Translations under genes and position numbers: made by a program
Shown here: positions 37,013 through 45,884 of the stretch, piece by piece
Position numbering within the stretch: the stretch's first letter is position 1
Layout: each line of letters begins with the position of its first letter
The notes under the pieces: generated by a model
Seen by the model: the letters and a program-made list of their open reading frames with translations, nothing else
The model's database searches: none
What the model was told of the DNA's origin: nothing
Assembly: GCA_965250245.1 (NCBI GenBank)
Contig: OZ252296.1
Coordinates: 5,022,001 to 5,086,000 of the forward strand
Length of the DNA stretch: 64,000 bases
Direction of reading: 5' to 3'
DNA from: JABDIP01 sp965250245
GTDB taxonomy: Bacteria > Pseudomonadota > Alphaproteobacteria > DSM-16000 > Inquilinaceae

Positions 37013-37018
37013 TCCGGG

Positions 37019-38179
37019 TCACTCGGCCAGCAGGGCGACGCGCTGGCCGGGCGCGGTGCGATTGCCGCCATTGACCACCACCCGGGTCGCATCGGCGAAA
37101 GTGCCGCGCACATAAGCCTCGCCCGCCGCCACATGGATCACCTCGACGGCCTCGCGGGCGGTGACCGGCCCGGCCTCGCCCTCGACGATGGTGGTGATCA
37201 CCCACAGCCCCTTCGGGCCTTCGCTCAGCGCCGCCAGCGGCAGCCAGGCGCCGCGCGCCGGAACCCGGCGCTCGACCGCCAGCTCAACGATTTCGCCGAA
37301 GGGCAGGGAAGGCGCCTGCGCCAGCTCGAACAGCACCGGCACGGTCCGCGTCCCGCCGGCCAGGTCCGGCCGCAGCGCGGCCACGACCGCCGGCAGCTCC
37401 AGCGGACCGCTGGTCAGCGCGACCCGGTCGCCCTGCGCAAGCTGTGCGGCGGCACCGGGCGCGACGCCGATCCGGACTTGGGCCCGGTCGGTCTCGAGAA
37501 GGTGGACGACGGGCGCGCCGGCCGAGACCACGCGGCCCTCATCGGTGAAGCGATCGGCGACATGCCCGGCGAAGGGCGCCCGGATCTCGGATTTCTCGAT
37601 GTCGATGTCGAGGGCGGCAAGCTGCGCGTCGATGCGGGCGATCTCAGCCACCAGCCCCTCCGCCGCAAGCCGGGCCTCGTCGTATCGCTGCATGGAGGAA
37701 TGGCCCTGCCGCTGCAATGTCTGCTGGCGCTCGGTGGTGAGGCGGGCCAGCTCCAGCGCGGCCTCGCGCTGCCGGCGCTCGGCCTCCAACTCGCTTCGCC
37801 GGACCAGCAGCGGTTCGACATCCAGCCGCGCGACCAGTTCGCCGGCGGCCACCCGATCGCCTTCATCCACCGCGACCGCGACCAGCAGGCCGGCGCGCTC
37901 GAAGGACAGAGGCGTTTCGCGTGCCGGCTCCAGCCGGCCGGCATAGCGGTCGGTGACGGCGTAGGAGTCCTCGACCTGGAGCAGGCGGGAGGCCACGGGC
38001 AGCGGCGGCGTGGGATCGACGGTTCCGACCCGCGCGGCGGCGCGCTGATGCAGGATGCTGGCGCCGCCTCCGATGGCCGCCAGCAGCATGGCCGCGACGC
38101 CGAGACTGGCCGCCGCCCGCGCGATGCGCCGTCCGGCCGACGGTTTCGACGAATTGCTGTTGCCTTCCATCGCCTGCAT
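37019..38179 (-). CDS. RND efflux periplasmic adaptor (membrane fusion protein)
   Basis: I choose ATG 38179 (386 residues, MQAMEGNSN), with ATG 38170 also possible. A longer in-frame reading to 38293 would cross the TetR operator and overlap its gene. The protein has an N-terminal anchor at about 25-42 and biotinyl-lipoyl halves (AGLLVAVAVDEGDRVAAGELVARLD, EIRAPFAGHVADRFTDEGRVVSAG). A long helical hairpin lies between them and a beta-barrel region follows. It links the RND permease to an outer-membrane channel. Confidence 0.9.
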   Translation of the reverse strand: MQAMEGNSNSSKPSAGRRIARAAASLGVAAMLLAAIGGGASILHQRAAARVGTVDPTPPLPVASRLLQVEDSYAVTDRYAGRLEPARETPLSFERAGLLVAVAVDEGDRVAAGELVARLDVEPLLVRRSELEAERRQREAALELARLTTERQQTLQRQGHSSMQRYDEARLAAEGLVAEIARIDAQLAALDIDIEKSEIRAPFAGHVADRFTDEGRVVSAGAPVVHLLETDRAQVRIGVAPGAAAQLAQGDRVALTSGPLELPAVVAALRPDLAGGTRTVPVLFELAQAPSLPFGEIVELAVERRVPARGAWLPLAALSEGPKGLWVITTIVEGEAGPVTAREAVEVIHVAAGEAYVRGTFADATRVVVNGGNRTAPGQRVALLAE

Positions 38180-38191
38180 CCTTACATCAAT

Positions 38192-38227
38192 GTTACGGCA
38201 ACTAACATATGTTAGCCCTGCTAACAT
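38192..38227. promoter_or_regulatory. Candidate TetR operator: two TGTTA-N7-TAACA repeats
   Basis: TGTTA (38192-38196), TAACA (38204-38208), TGTTA (38211-38215) and TAACA (38223-38227) form two copies of TGTTA-N7-TAACA separated by 2 bases. The middle pair also makes the palindrome CTAACATATGTTAG. It lies between the divergent adaptor and TetR genes, so it is the likely binding site. Confidence 0.75.
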
Positions 38228-38268
38228 GCAAGAGCCGAATCGAAAAAAATCTCGTGATCGGAGAACCC

Positions 38269-38916
38269 GTGAGCACCGAGCCCGGTATCGCAACCAAGGC
38301 CAAGAGGCCGCATCGCAAGGCGTCCTATCACCATGGCGACCTGCGGGACGCGCTGATCGACGCGGCCCACACCCTGTTACGTGACAAGGGGCCCGAAGGG
38401 TTCACTTTGGCCGACGCCTGCCGGCTGGCCGGGGTCTCGACCGCCGCGCCCTACCGCCACTTCGCCGATCGCGGGGCGCTGATCATGGCGGTGGCGGAGC
38501 GCGGATTCGGCATGCTGCGGCAACGCACCGCGACCGCGCGCGACTCCCATCCCGCCGGCACCGAGGAGAGCATCGTGGCCATGGGCCAGGCCTATGTCGC
38601 CTTCGCCACCGACGAGCCGGCGGTCTTCAAGCTGATGTTCGGCGCCCATCCCGACGTGCAGCCGGTCGGCCGCGCGCATGACGATGGCCGGCCCTGCTTC
38701 CAGGTGCTGCTGGACGCGGTCGATGCCTGGATCGCCCGCAACGGCGTGACCGGCATGGGGACGCTGGATGTCGCCCTGCCGCTGTGGACCATCGTGCACG
38801 GCACCTCCTATTTGCAGATCGACAAGGATTTCTGTGCCGTGTCGCCCGGCACCGACATCGACGACCTGATCCGACGCACGACCCTGGCGACCCTCAAAGG
38901 GCTCCTGCCCGGATAG
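38269..38916 (+). CDS. TetR/AcrR-family repressor
   Basis: I choose GTG 38269 (215 residues) because a GGAGAA site precedes it. An ATG at 38209 is in frame but lies inside the operator. The N-terminal DNA-binding domain has YHHGDLRDALIDAAHTLLRDKG, GFTLADACRLAGVSTAAPYRHFADRGAL with the recognition helix around VSTAAPYRHF. The C-terminal domain is the ligand-binding helical bundle. It probably represses the divergent RND pump and itself, and is released by a pump substrate. Confidence 0.87.
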   Translation: MSTEPGIATKAKRPHRKASYHHGDLRDALIDAAHTLLRDKGPEGFTLADACRLAGVSTAAPYRHFADRGALIMAVAERGFGMLRQRTATARDSHPAGTEESIVAMGQAYVAFATDEPAVFKLMFGAHPDVQPVGRAHDDGRPCFQVLLDAVDAWIARNGVTGMGTLDVALPLWTIVHGTSYLQIDKDFCAVSPGTDIDDLIRRTTLATLKGLLPG

Positions 38917-38974
38917 CCTGCCAGCCACCGCCACGCTATACAGGCGCGGCGATGATCCGGACGATCCTGGAACG

Positions 38975-40393
38975 ATGAGCGGCCGAGCGGCCGATCCCGC
39001 CGCGGCGATGGCGGAAGCAGTGCGCCGCTACCGCGCCGGCGAACGACGCGGTGCGCTGGACATCTGTCGGCGGCTGCTGGCCCAGCTCCCGGACCATGCC
39101 GGCGCGGCCCATCTTGCCGGGGTCATCGAGGCGGAGGCCGGGCATCTGGACGAGGCGATCCGGCTGCTGCGCCGCTCGGTCGAGGCGGCGCCGGACAATC
39201 CGCCGGCCCTGGCCGCCCTGGCCGCGTCGCTGGCCGGCGCCGGCCGGCCGCTGGAGGCGGTCGACCAGTATCGCCGGGCCCTGACAGCGAAACCCGACCT
39301 GACGGCGGCGCGCATCCGGCTCGGCGACCTGCTGGCCGATCTCGGCCGGCGGTCCGAGGCCATCGACTGCTACGACCAGGCCGTGGCGGAACGGCCCCAG
39401 GACGCGATGCTGAGAAGCAATCTGGGCAGCCTGCTCGCCGAGGAGGGCGACCTCGACCGGGCGATCGACGCCTTCCAGGCCGCCCTGGCCCAGGACGGCC
39501 GGCTGACCCGGACTCACGCCAATCTGGGGACCGCGCTGAAGGAGGTCGGCCGGATCGACGAGGCCGTGGCCAGCTTCCAGGCGGCGCTGGCGATCGAACC
39601 GGCCGAGCCCGCGGCGCTGACCGGCCTGGGCGCCGCCTATCTGAAGCTGGACAACCCCGCCGCGGCCGTGGCGGCGCTGGAAAAGGCCGTTGCGGCCGGG
39701 CCGATGCCGACCCGGGCGCTCTGCTACCTGGCGATCGCGCTGACCGCCGCCGGCCGCCACGACGACGCGCTGGCGATCGCCGATCCGGACAGCCAGGTGA
39801 CGGTGGCCGAATTGCCGGCGCCCGACGGCTTCGCCGACCTGGACGCGTTCAACGCCGCGCTGATCGCCGACGTGACCGAGCATCCGACCCTGGTCTGGGA
39901 GCCCGGCGGCAAGACCACGCGCGGCGGCGCCCAGACCGGCGACCTGCTGCAACAGCCGACACCGGCGATCCGGGCCTTCGAGGCGGCGCTGCGAACGGCG
40001 ATCGACCGCGTGCTGGACGACTTGCCGGCGCATGAGGGCCACCCACATTTCCGCCGCCGGCCGGACGATTACGTGCTCAATATCTGGGGCACCGTGCTGC
40101 AGGAGAGCGGCCAGCAACTGCCGCACATCCATGCCTCCGCCTGGCTCAGCGGCGTCTATTACGCCGAGCTCCCGGCGGCGACGGGTGCCGGTAGCCAGGC
40201 CGGCTGGATCGAGTTCGGGCGGCCCGGCTACGGGCTGCCGGAACCGGACGGGATCGCGACCCGGCTGGTCGAGCCCGCGGTCGGCCGGCTGGTGCTGTTC
40301 CCGTCCTACCTGTTCCACAGCACGGTGCCGTTCGCCGGCGACGACCGGCGCGTCAGCATCGCCTTCGACCTGCTGCCGCGGAGTTTTCGCTAG
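38975..40393 (+). CDS. TPR protein fused to a putative 2OG-Fe(II) oxygenase domain
   Basis: This 472-residue protein has about seven TPR repeats to residue 260. A C-terminal oxygenase-like domain follows from about 290. Its GHPHFRRRPDDYVLNIWGTVLQ, QLPHIHASAWLSGVYY and LVLFPSYLFHSTVPF blocks match the family named putative 2OG-Fe(II) oxygenase. The conserved histidines at LPHIH and LFHST are likely iron ligands. Such TPR-oxygenase fusions may hydroxylate proteins or peptides. The target is unknown. Its 3' end faces the histidine kinase with a hairpin between. Confidence 0.82.
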   Translation: MSGRAADPAAAMAEAVRRYRAGERRGALDICRRLLAQLPDHAGAAHLAGVIEAEAGHLDEAIRLLRRSVEAAPDNPPALAALAASLAGAGRPLEAVDQYRRALTAKPDLTAARIRLGDLLADLGRRSEAIDCYDQAVAERPQDAMLRSNLGSLLAEEGDLDRAIDAFQAALAQDGRLTRTHANLGTALKEVGRIDEAVASFQAALAIEPAEPAALTGLGAAYLKLDNPAAAVAALEKAVAAGPMPTRALCYLAIALTAAGRHDDALAIADPDSQVTVAELPAPDGFADLDAFNAALIADVTEHPTLVWEPGGKTTRGGAQTGDLLQQPTPAIRAFEAALRTAIDRVLDDLPAHEGHPHFRRRPDDYVLNIWGTVLQESGQQLPHIHASAWLSGVYYAELPAATGAGSQAGWIEFGRPGYGLPEPDGIATRLVEPAVGRLVLFPSYLFHSTVPFAGDDRRVSIAFDLLPRSFR

Positions 40394-40442
40394 AGCCTGA
40401 TCGCTTCGCGCCGCGCCGGCGCGGAACGTGAATCAGTCTCTC
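40392..40442. terminator. Long imperfect hairpin between convergent genes
   Basis: AGAGCCTGAT at one end and ATCAGTCTCT at the other pair imperfectly around a GC-rich core, with CGCGCCGGCGCG-like symmetry. It overlaps the stop of the TPR-oxygenase gene and ends 15 bases before the kinase stop, so it may be a bidirectional terminator. The same type of sequence recurs in alphaproteobacterial genomes as a small repeat. Confidence 0.45.
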
Positions 40443-40456
40443 AAGTAACGATGCGG

Positions 40457-42517
40457 TTATTCGGCCGGGCCGCCGACCGCGCGGCGGCCGCCCTCGAACA
40501 GCGCCGGGTCGCGGATCACCCGCTCGCTGGGGAACACCGCCCGCACCATGGTGCCCTGGCCGACCTTGCTCTCGATCACCAGCTTGCCGCCATGCACCTC
40601 GACCATGCTCTTGGTCAGCGGCAGGCCGAGGCCGGTGCCGGGATGGCGGCGGTTGATCGCGGTGTCGACCTGGCCGAAGGGCTCCAGCGCCTTGTCGATC
40701 TCGCGCTCGGTCATGCCGATGCCGGAATCGCGAACCTCGATTGCCATGCGGCCCTCGTCGTCGATATAGCCGCGGATGGACACCGTGCCGGAGCCGCCGG
40801 TGAATTTCAGCGCGTTGGTGATCAGGTTGATCAGGATCTGCTTCAGGCGCCGGCGGTCGGCGCGCAGCTGCGGCAGATCGGCGGGCAGATCCTCCACCAA
40901 CTTGGCCCCGGCGGAATCCGCCCGCGCCCGGCAGAGCCTGATGCAGGAGCGTACCGCTTCCGCCACATCCACGGTCTCGTCGTTGATCTCCAGCTTGCCG
41001 GCCTCCGCCTTGGAGACGTCGAGGATGTCGTTGATCAGCGCCAGCAGGTGCTGGCCGCTGGCATGGATGTCGCGGGCGTAGTCGCAGTATTTGCGGTCGC
41101 CGATGTCGCCGGCCAGCTCGTCGCGGATCAGCTCGGAGAAGCCGATGATGGCGTTCAGCGGCGTGCGTAGCTCGTGGCTCATTGTGGCCAGGAAGGCGGA
41201 TTTCGCGGCGTTCGCGGCGTCGGCCTTGTCGCGGGCGCGGCCCAGGTCGCGGGCGAATTCCGCCAGCTGCTCGCCCTGGCGCTCCAGCCGGTCGCGGATG
41301 TCCTCCAGCTCCTCGACCCGGTGCCGCAGCGCCCCCTGCGCCGCCCGGCGTTTCTCGACCTCCTCCTCCAGCGCCGTCGTGCGGATGCGCACCAGCGCCT
41401 TGATCCGCTCGGTGTTGCGCGACTCGCGCTGGGCGTACAAGGCCAGCAGCGCCGTCAGCAGCAGCCCGATCACCAGCACAATGGCCGGCTGCACCGACGC
41501 GAACCGGCCGACGAACCGCTCGGTCGGCGCGAAGTCGGCATTCCAGGCCCGGGTCGCGACCTGCAGCGGCGTGCGGTCGAAGACGAAGCGGCCGTCGTCG
41601 GTCCAGCTGGCCGGTCCCGTGAGGGTCCGGCGGCGCTCCGCGTCGTACTGGTAGATGAACGAGTTGGCCGGCGCCGTTCCGATGTCGCTCAAACGGATGT
41701 CGAGGTCGAATTCCGGCAGGTGGTCGACCGCCCAGTCGACCATGTCGTCGATCCTGAGCGCCAGGACCACGAAGCCGGTCAGCGCCTGCCGCCGCTCGAC
41801 ATAGTCGATCGGATCCGACCCGCGGGCGTAGAGCGGGCAGAAGATCAGGATGCCCCGGCCGGTGTCGCCATTGCCCATCAGCTCCAGCGGCCGTGAGGCG
41901 GTCGGCAATCCGCTGTCCCGGGCCCAGGCCATGGCGGTCCGGAACGTGAGGTTTCCGGCCAGGTCGAAGCCGCGGGTCACGCCATCCGCCGGCAGCGGCC
42001 GCGCGAAGACGATCGGGAACAGGTCCCGCTCCGGCACCGACTGGTAGGGGCCGCCGGATTGCGGATCGATGATCTGGGCGATACCGCGACCACGCAGCTC
42101 GTTGACCCGGCGCGGCAGTTCGTCGCCGGACAGGCGCGGCGCCCAGCCCAGCATGTGGATGTGCGGCTGCCGCTCCAGGGACGGCGCCACGAAGGTCTCG
42201 AACTCCTGCTCGGTCACCACGACGGAGGAATGGAACAGCCCGGAGAGACCGTTCAGCACGTCGACATGCCAGTCGATGGTGCGCTGGAGCAGCTGGTAGA
42301 TCTCCGCCGCCTCGTCCTGGAATTCCTCGTCGAGCTGCTGCAGGTGCTGGCGACGCACATCGATGAAGACGAACAGGGTGATGGCGCAGCCGAAGAGCAG
42401 CACCGCGGCGCCGGCGAGATAGGGCCGGATGCGTTCGGAAAAGCTCGGACGGAACGCCTCGGCGGAGCCGGCCTCCGCCTCGTCTTCCTCTGCGGCCGTA
42501 TCGTACTGCGTCGTCAT
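40457..42517 (-). CDS. CHASE-domain membrane sensor histidine kinase
   Basis: This 686-residue protein has a first membrane helix at about 33-53, a periplasmic CHASE domain (about 75-320) and a second helix at about 343-362. A cytosolic coiled coil follows to 440. The HisKA phosphorylation site is H448 in MSHELRTPLNAIIGFSELI, followed by HATPase with LINLITNALKFT, DSGIGM and GTGLGLPLTKS. The CHASE ligand is unknown. There is no receiver domain and no response regulator beside it. Confidence 0.92.
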   Translation of the reverse strand: MTTQYDTAAEEDEAEAGSAEAFRPSFSERIRPYLAGAAVLLFGCAITLFVFIDVRRQHLQQLDEEFQDEAAEIYQLLQRTIDWHVDVLNGLSGLFHSSVVVTEQEFETFVAPSLERQPHIHMLGWAPRLSGDELPRRVNELRGRGIAQIIDPQSGGPYQSVPERDLFPIVFARPLPADGVTRGFDLAGNLTFRTAMAWARDSGLPTASRPLELMGNGDTGRGILIFCPLYARGSDPIDYVERRQALTGFVVLALRIDDMVDWAVDHLPEFDLDIRLSDIGTAPANSFIYQYDAERRRTLTGPASWTDDGRFVFDRTPLQVATRAWNADFAPTERFVGRFASVQPAIVLVIGLLLTALLALYAQRESRNTERIKALVRIRTTALEEEVEKRRAAQGALRHRVEELEDIRDRLERQGEQLAEFARDLGRARDKADAANAAKSAFLATMSHELRTPLNAIIGFSELIRDELAGDIGDRKYCDYARDIHASGQHLLALINDILDVSKAEAGKLEINDETVDVAEAVRSCIRLCRARADSAGAKLVEDLPADLPQLRADRRRLKQILINLITNALKFTGGSGTVSIRGYIDDEGRMAIEVRDSGIGMTEREIDKALEPFGQVDTAINRRHPGTGLGLPLTKSMVEVHGGKLVIESKVGQGTMVRAVFPSERVIRDPALFEGGRRAVGGPAE

Positions 42518-42953
42518 CCGCGTACTGATCTGTTGGCAGGGCGCCGGGGCGCCATCATGCGCGGCCGCGATTCCGGCCCACGCTGCGGCCGCGTTCTTAC
42601 CGAAATCAGGTTAAGAATAGCATCCAGAGGAAAATTGATCGATCCTCGTATTTTAGTCGGTGCTGTTCCGTCCCTCGCCATGAATACGTGCAGCGGGCCG
42701 CCCTTTCTAGCGGTGATTGTCCATTTCGGCCAATTTTCGGGCCACATGAATAGGTAGTGCCGACGTTCGCACAGGACTCCGAAATATAGGAGAAAAAAGA
42801 AAATCACACGAACTGTAGTAAGTCTCTTCGGATTGACCGACAACATGTGGTATCTTGCCTTCGCGAGCGTCGGCACACAGGGGCGATGTTCGGATTGCCG
42901 GTCCAGGGCCCCGGACCGGAGTTGCGGGCGATCAGTCTTGGGGGGCGGAGATT
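42518..42953. other. 436-base intergenic region between divergent kinase and MipZ genes
   Basis: The base composition drops sharply at about 42600-42850, which is AT-rich. Two promoters are expected here because the flanking genes diverge. I find no convincing small gene: short open frames lack ribosome-binding sites and protein-like composition. I also see no perfect CtrA or SOS box. Confidence 0.5.
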
Positions 42954-43826
42954 GTGACGACGAAGGTCCTGCGGTCCTGGTTCACGGATCGGAACCGGCC
43001 GCATGTATTGGCACTGGGCAACCAGAAGGGCGGCGTCGGCAAGTCGACGGTCGCCATCCATCTCGTCATCGGCTTGATGCGCCACGGGTTTTCCGTCGGC
43101 AGCATCGACCTGGACGAACGCCAGGGCACCCTGTCCCGGTTCATGCGCAACCGTCAGCGCTTCCTGACGGCCTCGGAAATCTCCCTGCCGCTGCCGGACA
43201 ACCAGGGCCTGTACCGGTCGATCCACGACACCGCCAGCAAGGCGGGCGAGGACGAGATATCCCGGCTGGCCAAGGTGCTGGAGCGATTCCGCGACAAGGA
43301 CTTCATCGTCATCGACATCGCCGGTGACAACACCTTCCTGTCGCGCTGCGGCCATATCCTGGCCGATACCCTGATCACGCCGCTGAACGACAGCTTCCTC
43401 GACCTCGACGCGCTGGTGCGCATCGACGTCGACGGCGAGCGCATCATCGGGCCCAGCGCCTACAGCGTGATGGTCACCGACGGCTCGGCCCGCCGGGCGG
43501 CGTTCGGCGGCGGCACGCCGGACTGGATCGTCATGCGCAACCGGCTGTCGCAGCTCGACAGCCGCAACAAGCGACAGATGCAGGGGCTGCTGGAAACCCT
43601 GTCGCCGCGCATCGGGTTCCGGGTCGCGCCCGGGTTTTCCGAGCGGGTGATCTTCCGCCAGCTCTTCACCAGCGGCCTGACCGTGCTGGACCTCGACAAT
43701 CCGGAAATCGGCATCGCGCGCAGCCGCAGCCATCGCACCGCGATGCGCGAGATCGACGAGCTGCTGACCCTGATCGGCCTGCCCGAACGGCAGGCGGAAG
43801 AGACCGAAGACCGCCGCATCGCCTGA
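42954..43826 (+). CDS. mipZ: MipZ-type ParA-family division-site ATPase
   Basis: I choose GTG 42954 after a GGCGGAG site (290 residues). An in-frame TTG at 42855 would add a poorly composed extension. The N-terminus HVLALGNQKGGVGKSTVAIHL holds a deviant Walker A (KGGVGKS, 25-31). VGSIDLDERQGTLSRFMRNR is typical of MipZ, and DFIVIDIAGDNTFLS is the Walker B region. MipZ forms gradients from the poles with ParB and inhibits FtsZ away from midcell. It is restricted to alphaproteobacteria. No parB lies nearby. Confidence 0.87.
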   Translation: MTTKVLRSWFTDRNRPHVLALGNQKGGVGKSTVAIHLVIGLMRHGFSVGSIDLDERQGTLSRFMRNRQRFLTASEISLPLPDNQGLYRSIHDTASKAGEDEISRLAKVLERFRDKDFIVIDIAGDNTFLSRCGHILADTLITPLNDSFLDLDALVRIDVDGERIIGPSAYSVMVTDGSARRAAFGGGTPDWIVMRNRLSQLDSRNKRQMQGLLETLSPRIGFRVAPGFSERVIFRQLFTSGLTVLDLDNPEIGIARSRSHRTAMREIDELLTLIGLPERQAEETEDRRIA

Positions 43827-43873
43827 CCGTCCGGGCAGCGCGGAGGCCGGTGTCTCGGAGCGGCGCTTGCGCC

Positions 43874-43960
43874 GACTCGCGGTCCGTGGGAATAAAGACT
43901 CAAACGAATCGCGAACTGATTCGCGGGCATGGGGTGCAATCAAGGGGCGGGGATGGAATC
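43874..43960. promoter_or_regulatory. Cluster of five GANTC (CcrM) sites before the HTH gene
   Basis: GANTC sites occur at 43874, 43897, 43906, 43918 and 43956, five in 87 bases. Two of them form the inverted pair CGAATC and GATTCG. CcrM methylates GANTC in alphaproteobacteria and its hemimethylation state times transcription. The cluster covers the upstream region and first codons of the next gene. Confidence 0.5.
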
Positions 43961-44570
43961 CGAACCGCTGGCCGGGATGCCGGCCCGATTTCGCAAGGTG
44001 CCGTATCGCGCCGTGCGCGATACCAGCCTGCCGGCCGGCGCCCTGCGCCTGCTGATCGCCATCGCCTGCAACGCCGATGGCGACGGGCAGTGCACGCTTG
44101 AGGTCGACCGTCTGGCGGCCGAGGTCGGCCTGACGCCGGACGATATCGGCCGCTTCAGCACCCAGCTCGCCGAGGCCCGCTACGTGTCGGCGACCCAGGA
44201 TGACCGGCTGTGGACCTACCGTCTGGTTCTCGAGCCCGAAGGCGGCGCAGAGCGCAAAGCGATCCGCCTGGCCGGCGGCAAGCCCAACGGCCGTACCCGC
44301 GGCGTCAACCGGTTGATGCGTGCCTGGCGCGATGCCGACCGGTTCAGCTTCTGGCTGCGCACCGTGCTGCCGCCGGACGACACGGATCTGTTCTGGAGCT
44401 GGGCGCTGAAGAACGAGGACGACTATCACAATCTCGTCCAGCGTTTCGGCGAGGCAAAGGATGACGCCGCGCTGGAGGCGCTGTTGCGGGAGACCGTGGA
44501 CGTCATCGCCAGCCTGGGGCCGGTCGGCGGCCCGCCCGGCGACTACCAGGACCGCAGCTCCGCCGCCTAG
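43953..44570 (+). CDS. Winged-helix-like protein of unknown function
   Basis: I choose ATG 43953 with GGGGCGGGG just upstream (205 residues). The segment RFRKVPYRAVRDTSLPAGALRLLIAIACNADGDGQCTLEVDRLAAEVGLTPDDIGRF resembles the helix-turn-helix region found in replication-initiator-like or phage-type regulators. The second half has no recognised motif and ends RSSAA. It is probably cytosolic and DNA-binding, but the target is unknown. The clustered GANTC sites upstream and the adjacent mipZ suggest a cell-cycle-linked role, which is inference. Confidence 0.6.
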   Translation: MESEPLAGMPARFRKVPYRAVRDTSLPAGALRLLIAIACNADGDGQCTLEVDRLAAEVGLTPDDIGRFSTQLAEARYVSATQDDRLWTYRLVLEPEGGAERKAIRLAGGKPNGRTRGVNRLMRAWRDADRFSFWLRTVLPPDDTDLFWSWALKNEDDYHNLVQRFGEAKDDAALEALLRETVDVIASLGPVGGPPGDYQDRSSAA

Positions 44571-45808
44571 GCCGGTACCGGCGCCTCGGGCGCCGCGCGC
44601 CGCTGGCGCAGCATCGGCAGCACCACCAGCATCAGCCACATGCCCAGGGCCGGGACGATCGGCAGGTTGTTGACGTGGTCGATCTCGGTCACCGTCAGCC
44701 GCCAGGGCACCGCGTTCAGGCAGGCCAGGGCCACCGCGATGCGCCGGACCGGCGCGGCGAAGCCGTTCTCCGGGTCGAAGACATAGGCCAGCAGGAAGAT
44801 CATGGCCGGCAGCGTGAACACGTAGTGATGCAGCCAGGACCAGGGCGCGATGAAGATCGTCGCCAGGATCAGCACGCTGAATCCGATCCCGTGATAGCGC
44901 GCCGGATCGAGCTGCCGCAGCCGTACCAGGCACCAGGCCGACGCCGCCAGGACCAGGGCGGAGGCCGAATAGGCCAGGCTCTTGGCCAGCCCGGCATCGG
45001 CGGCAAGGCGCGAGAACAGGCCGTTGAAGCTCTGGTTCTTCGGGTGGCCGGAGAAGACGAGCTCGAAGGGCGTGTCGGTATAGTCGGCCGTCGGCGCCAC
45101 CGCGAAAAGCCACTCGCGCCAATACTCGACCGGCAGGACCAGCAGCGACACGGCGATGAAGCCGCCTACGGTCGTGGCACCGGCGGCGATCGCCCGGATG
45201 TCGCGCCGGATCAGGAACACCAGGAACAGCACCGCCGGATAGGTCTTCAGCACCACCGCCAGGCCCAGGAAGACGCCGGCCCATAAAGACCGGCCCTGGT
45301 TCGCCCGCTCCCAGGCCAGCAGGATCAGGATCGCCACGAACAGGTTGATCTGGCCGTTCCAGAAGGTCCGGGTGATCGGGTCGAAGACCACCAGGATCAC
45401 CAGGCAGAGGATGACAATCCGGCGCGACGGGATCGGGCCGATCAGCATGTCCGCCAGCTTGATCGTGAAATAGGCGAAGGCGGCGCAATTGGCCGCCAGC
45501 ATCACCGCCGCGCCGGAATCGTAGCTGAGGAACGCGAAGGGCAGGAAAACCGGCAGGGCGCTGGGCGGATAGACGAAGGGGTAGACCTTGAAGTCGAACC
45601 GCTCGCCATAGGACGCGGCGAGTTCCGCCGAATACGGCGATTGCCCGAGGTTGAACACGCTGTCGGCGGCGTAGAAGAAGGAGGAGAAGTCCAGGAGCTG
45701 CAGCGGCGCGCCGGTGTTCAGCCGGAACACGCTGACGGCGACCAGCCAGCCGGCATGCACCAGCAGCCCGGCAATCACCGCCCGCATCGTTCCCTTGCTG
45801 ATGGTCAT
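44567..45808 (-). CDS. GT87/DUF2029-type polytopic glycosyltransferase
   Basis: This 413-residue protein has about ten membrane helices and the GT87 (DUF2029) layout. An acidic periplasmic loop (FSSFFYAADSVFNLGQSPYS) follows the first helix. The segment FWNGQINLFVAILILLAWERANQG with FLGLAVVLKTYPAVLFLVFLIRR is diagnostic. Such enzymes use polyprenyl-phosphate sugars to glycosylate outside the inner membrane, and mannose is a common donor. Two further polytopic transferase-like genes follow upstream on the same strand. The product is unknown. Confidence 0.82.
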   Translation of the reverse strand: MTISKGTMRAVIAGLLVHAGWLVAVSVFRLNTGAPLQLLDFSSFFYAADSVFNLGQSPYSAELAASYGERFDFKVYPFVYPPSALPVFLPFAFLSYDSGAAVMLAANCAAFAYFTIKLADMLIGPIPSRRIVILCLVILVVFDPITRTFWNGQINLFVAILILLAWERANQGRSLWAGVFLGLAVVLKTYPAVLFLVFLIRRDIRAIAAGATTVGGFIAVSLLVLPVEYWREWLFAVAPTADYTDTPFELVFSGHPKNQSFNGLFSRLAADAGLAKSLAYSASALVLAASAWCLVRLRQLDPARYHGIGFSVLILATIFIAPWSWLHHYVFTLPAMIFLLAYVFDPENGFAAPVRRIAVALACLNAVPWRLTVTEIDHVNNLPIVPALGMWLMLVVLPMLRQRRAAPEAPVPA

Positions 45809-45861
45809 GCCGGTCCCGGCCCTGCTTCAACGATCCCGTCGCATGGCGCGACTGTGGGGCG

Positions 45862-45884
45862 GCGCCGTAAAGAAATCCCTAGGG
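45862..45884. promoter_or_regulatory. Motif upstream of the GT87 gene (copy 1 of 2)
   Basis: A 23-base element with AAAGAAATC at its centre matches 49662-49684 at 19 of 23 positions. Both copies precede minus-strand GT-C-type genes. It overlaps the stop of the preceding gene. Confidence 0.25.

Noticed and set aside
33743..38215. A 1490-codon open frame on the plus strand opposite the RND genes
   Set aside because: It is antisense to two clearly conserved proteins and has the low-complexity composition (His, Gln, Asp, Arg) that high GC creates in the opposite frames.
42514..42876. Possible 120-residue protein in the kinase/mipZ gap (minus strand)
   Set aside because: There is no ribosome-binding site, no recognisable domain, and its composition looks random; it is more likely promoter DNA.
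42804..45830. A 1008-codon minus-strand open frame across mipZ, the winged-helix-like gene and the GT87 gene
   Set aside because: It crosses several well-supported genes in another frame and has no recognisable domain.
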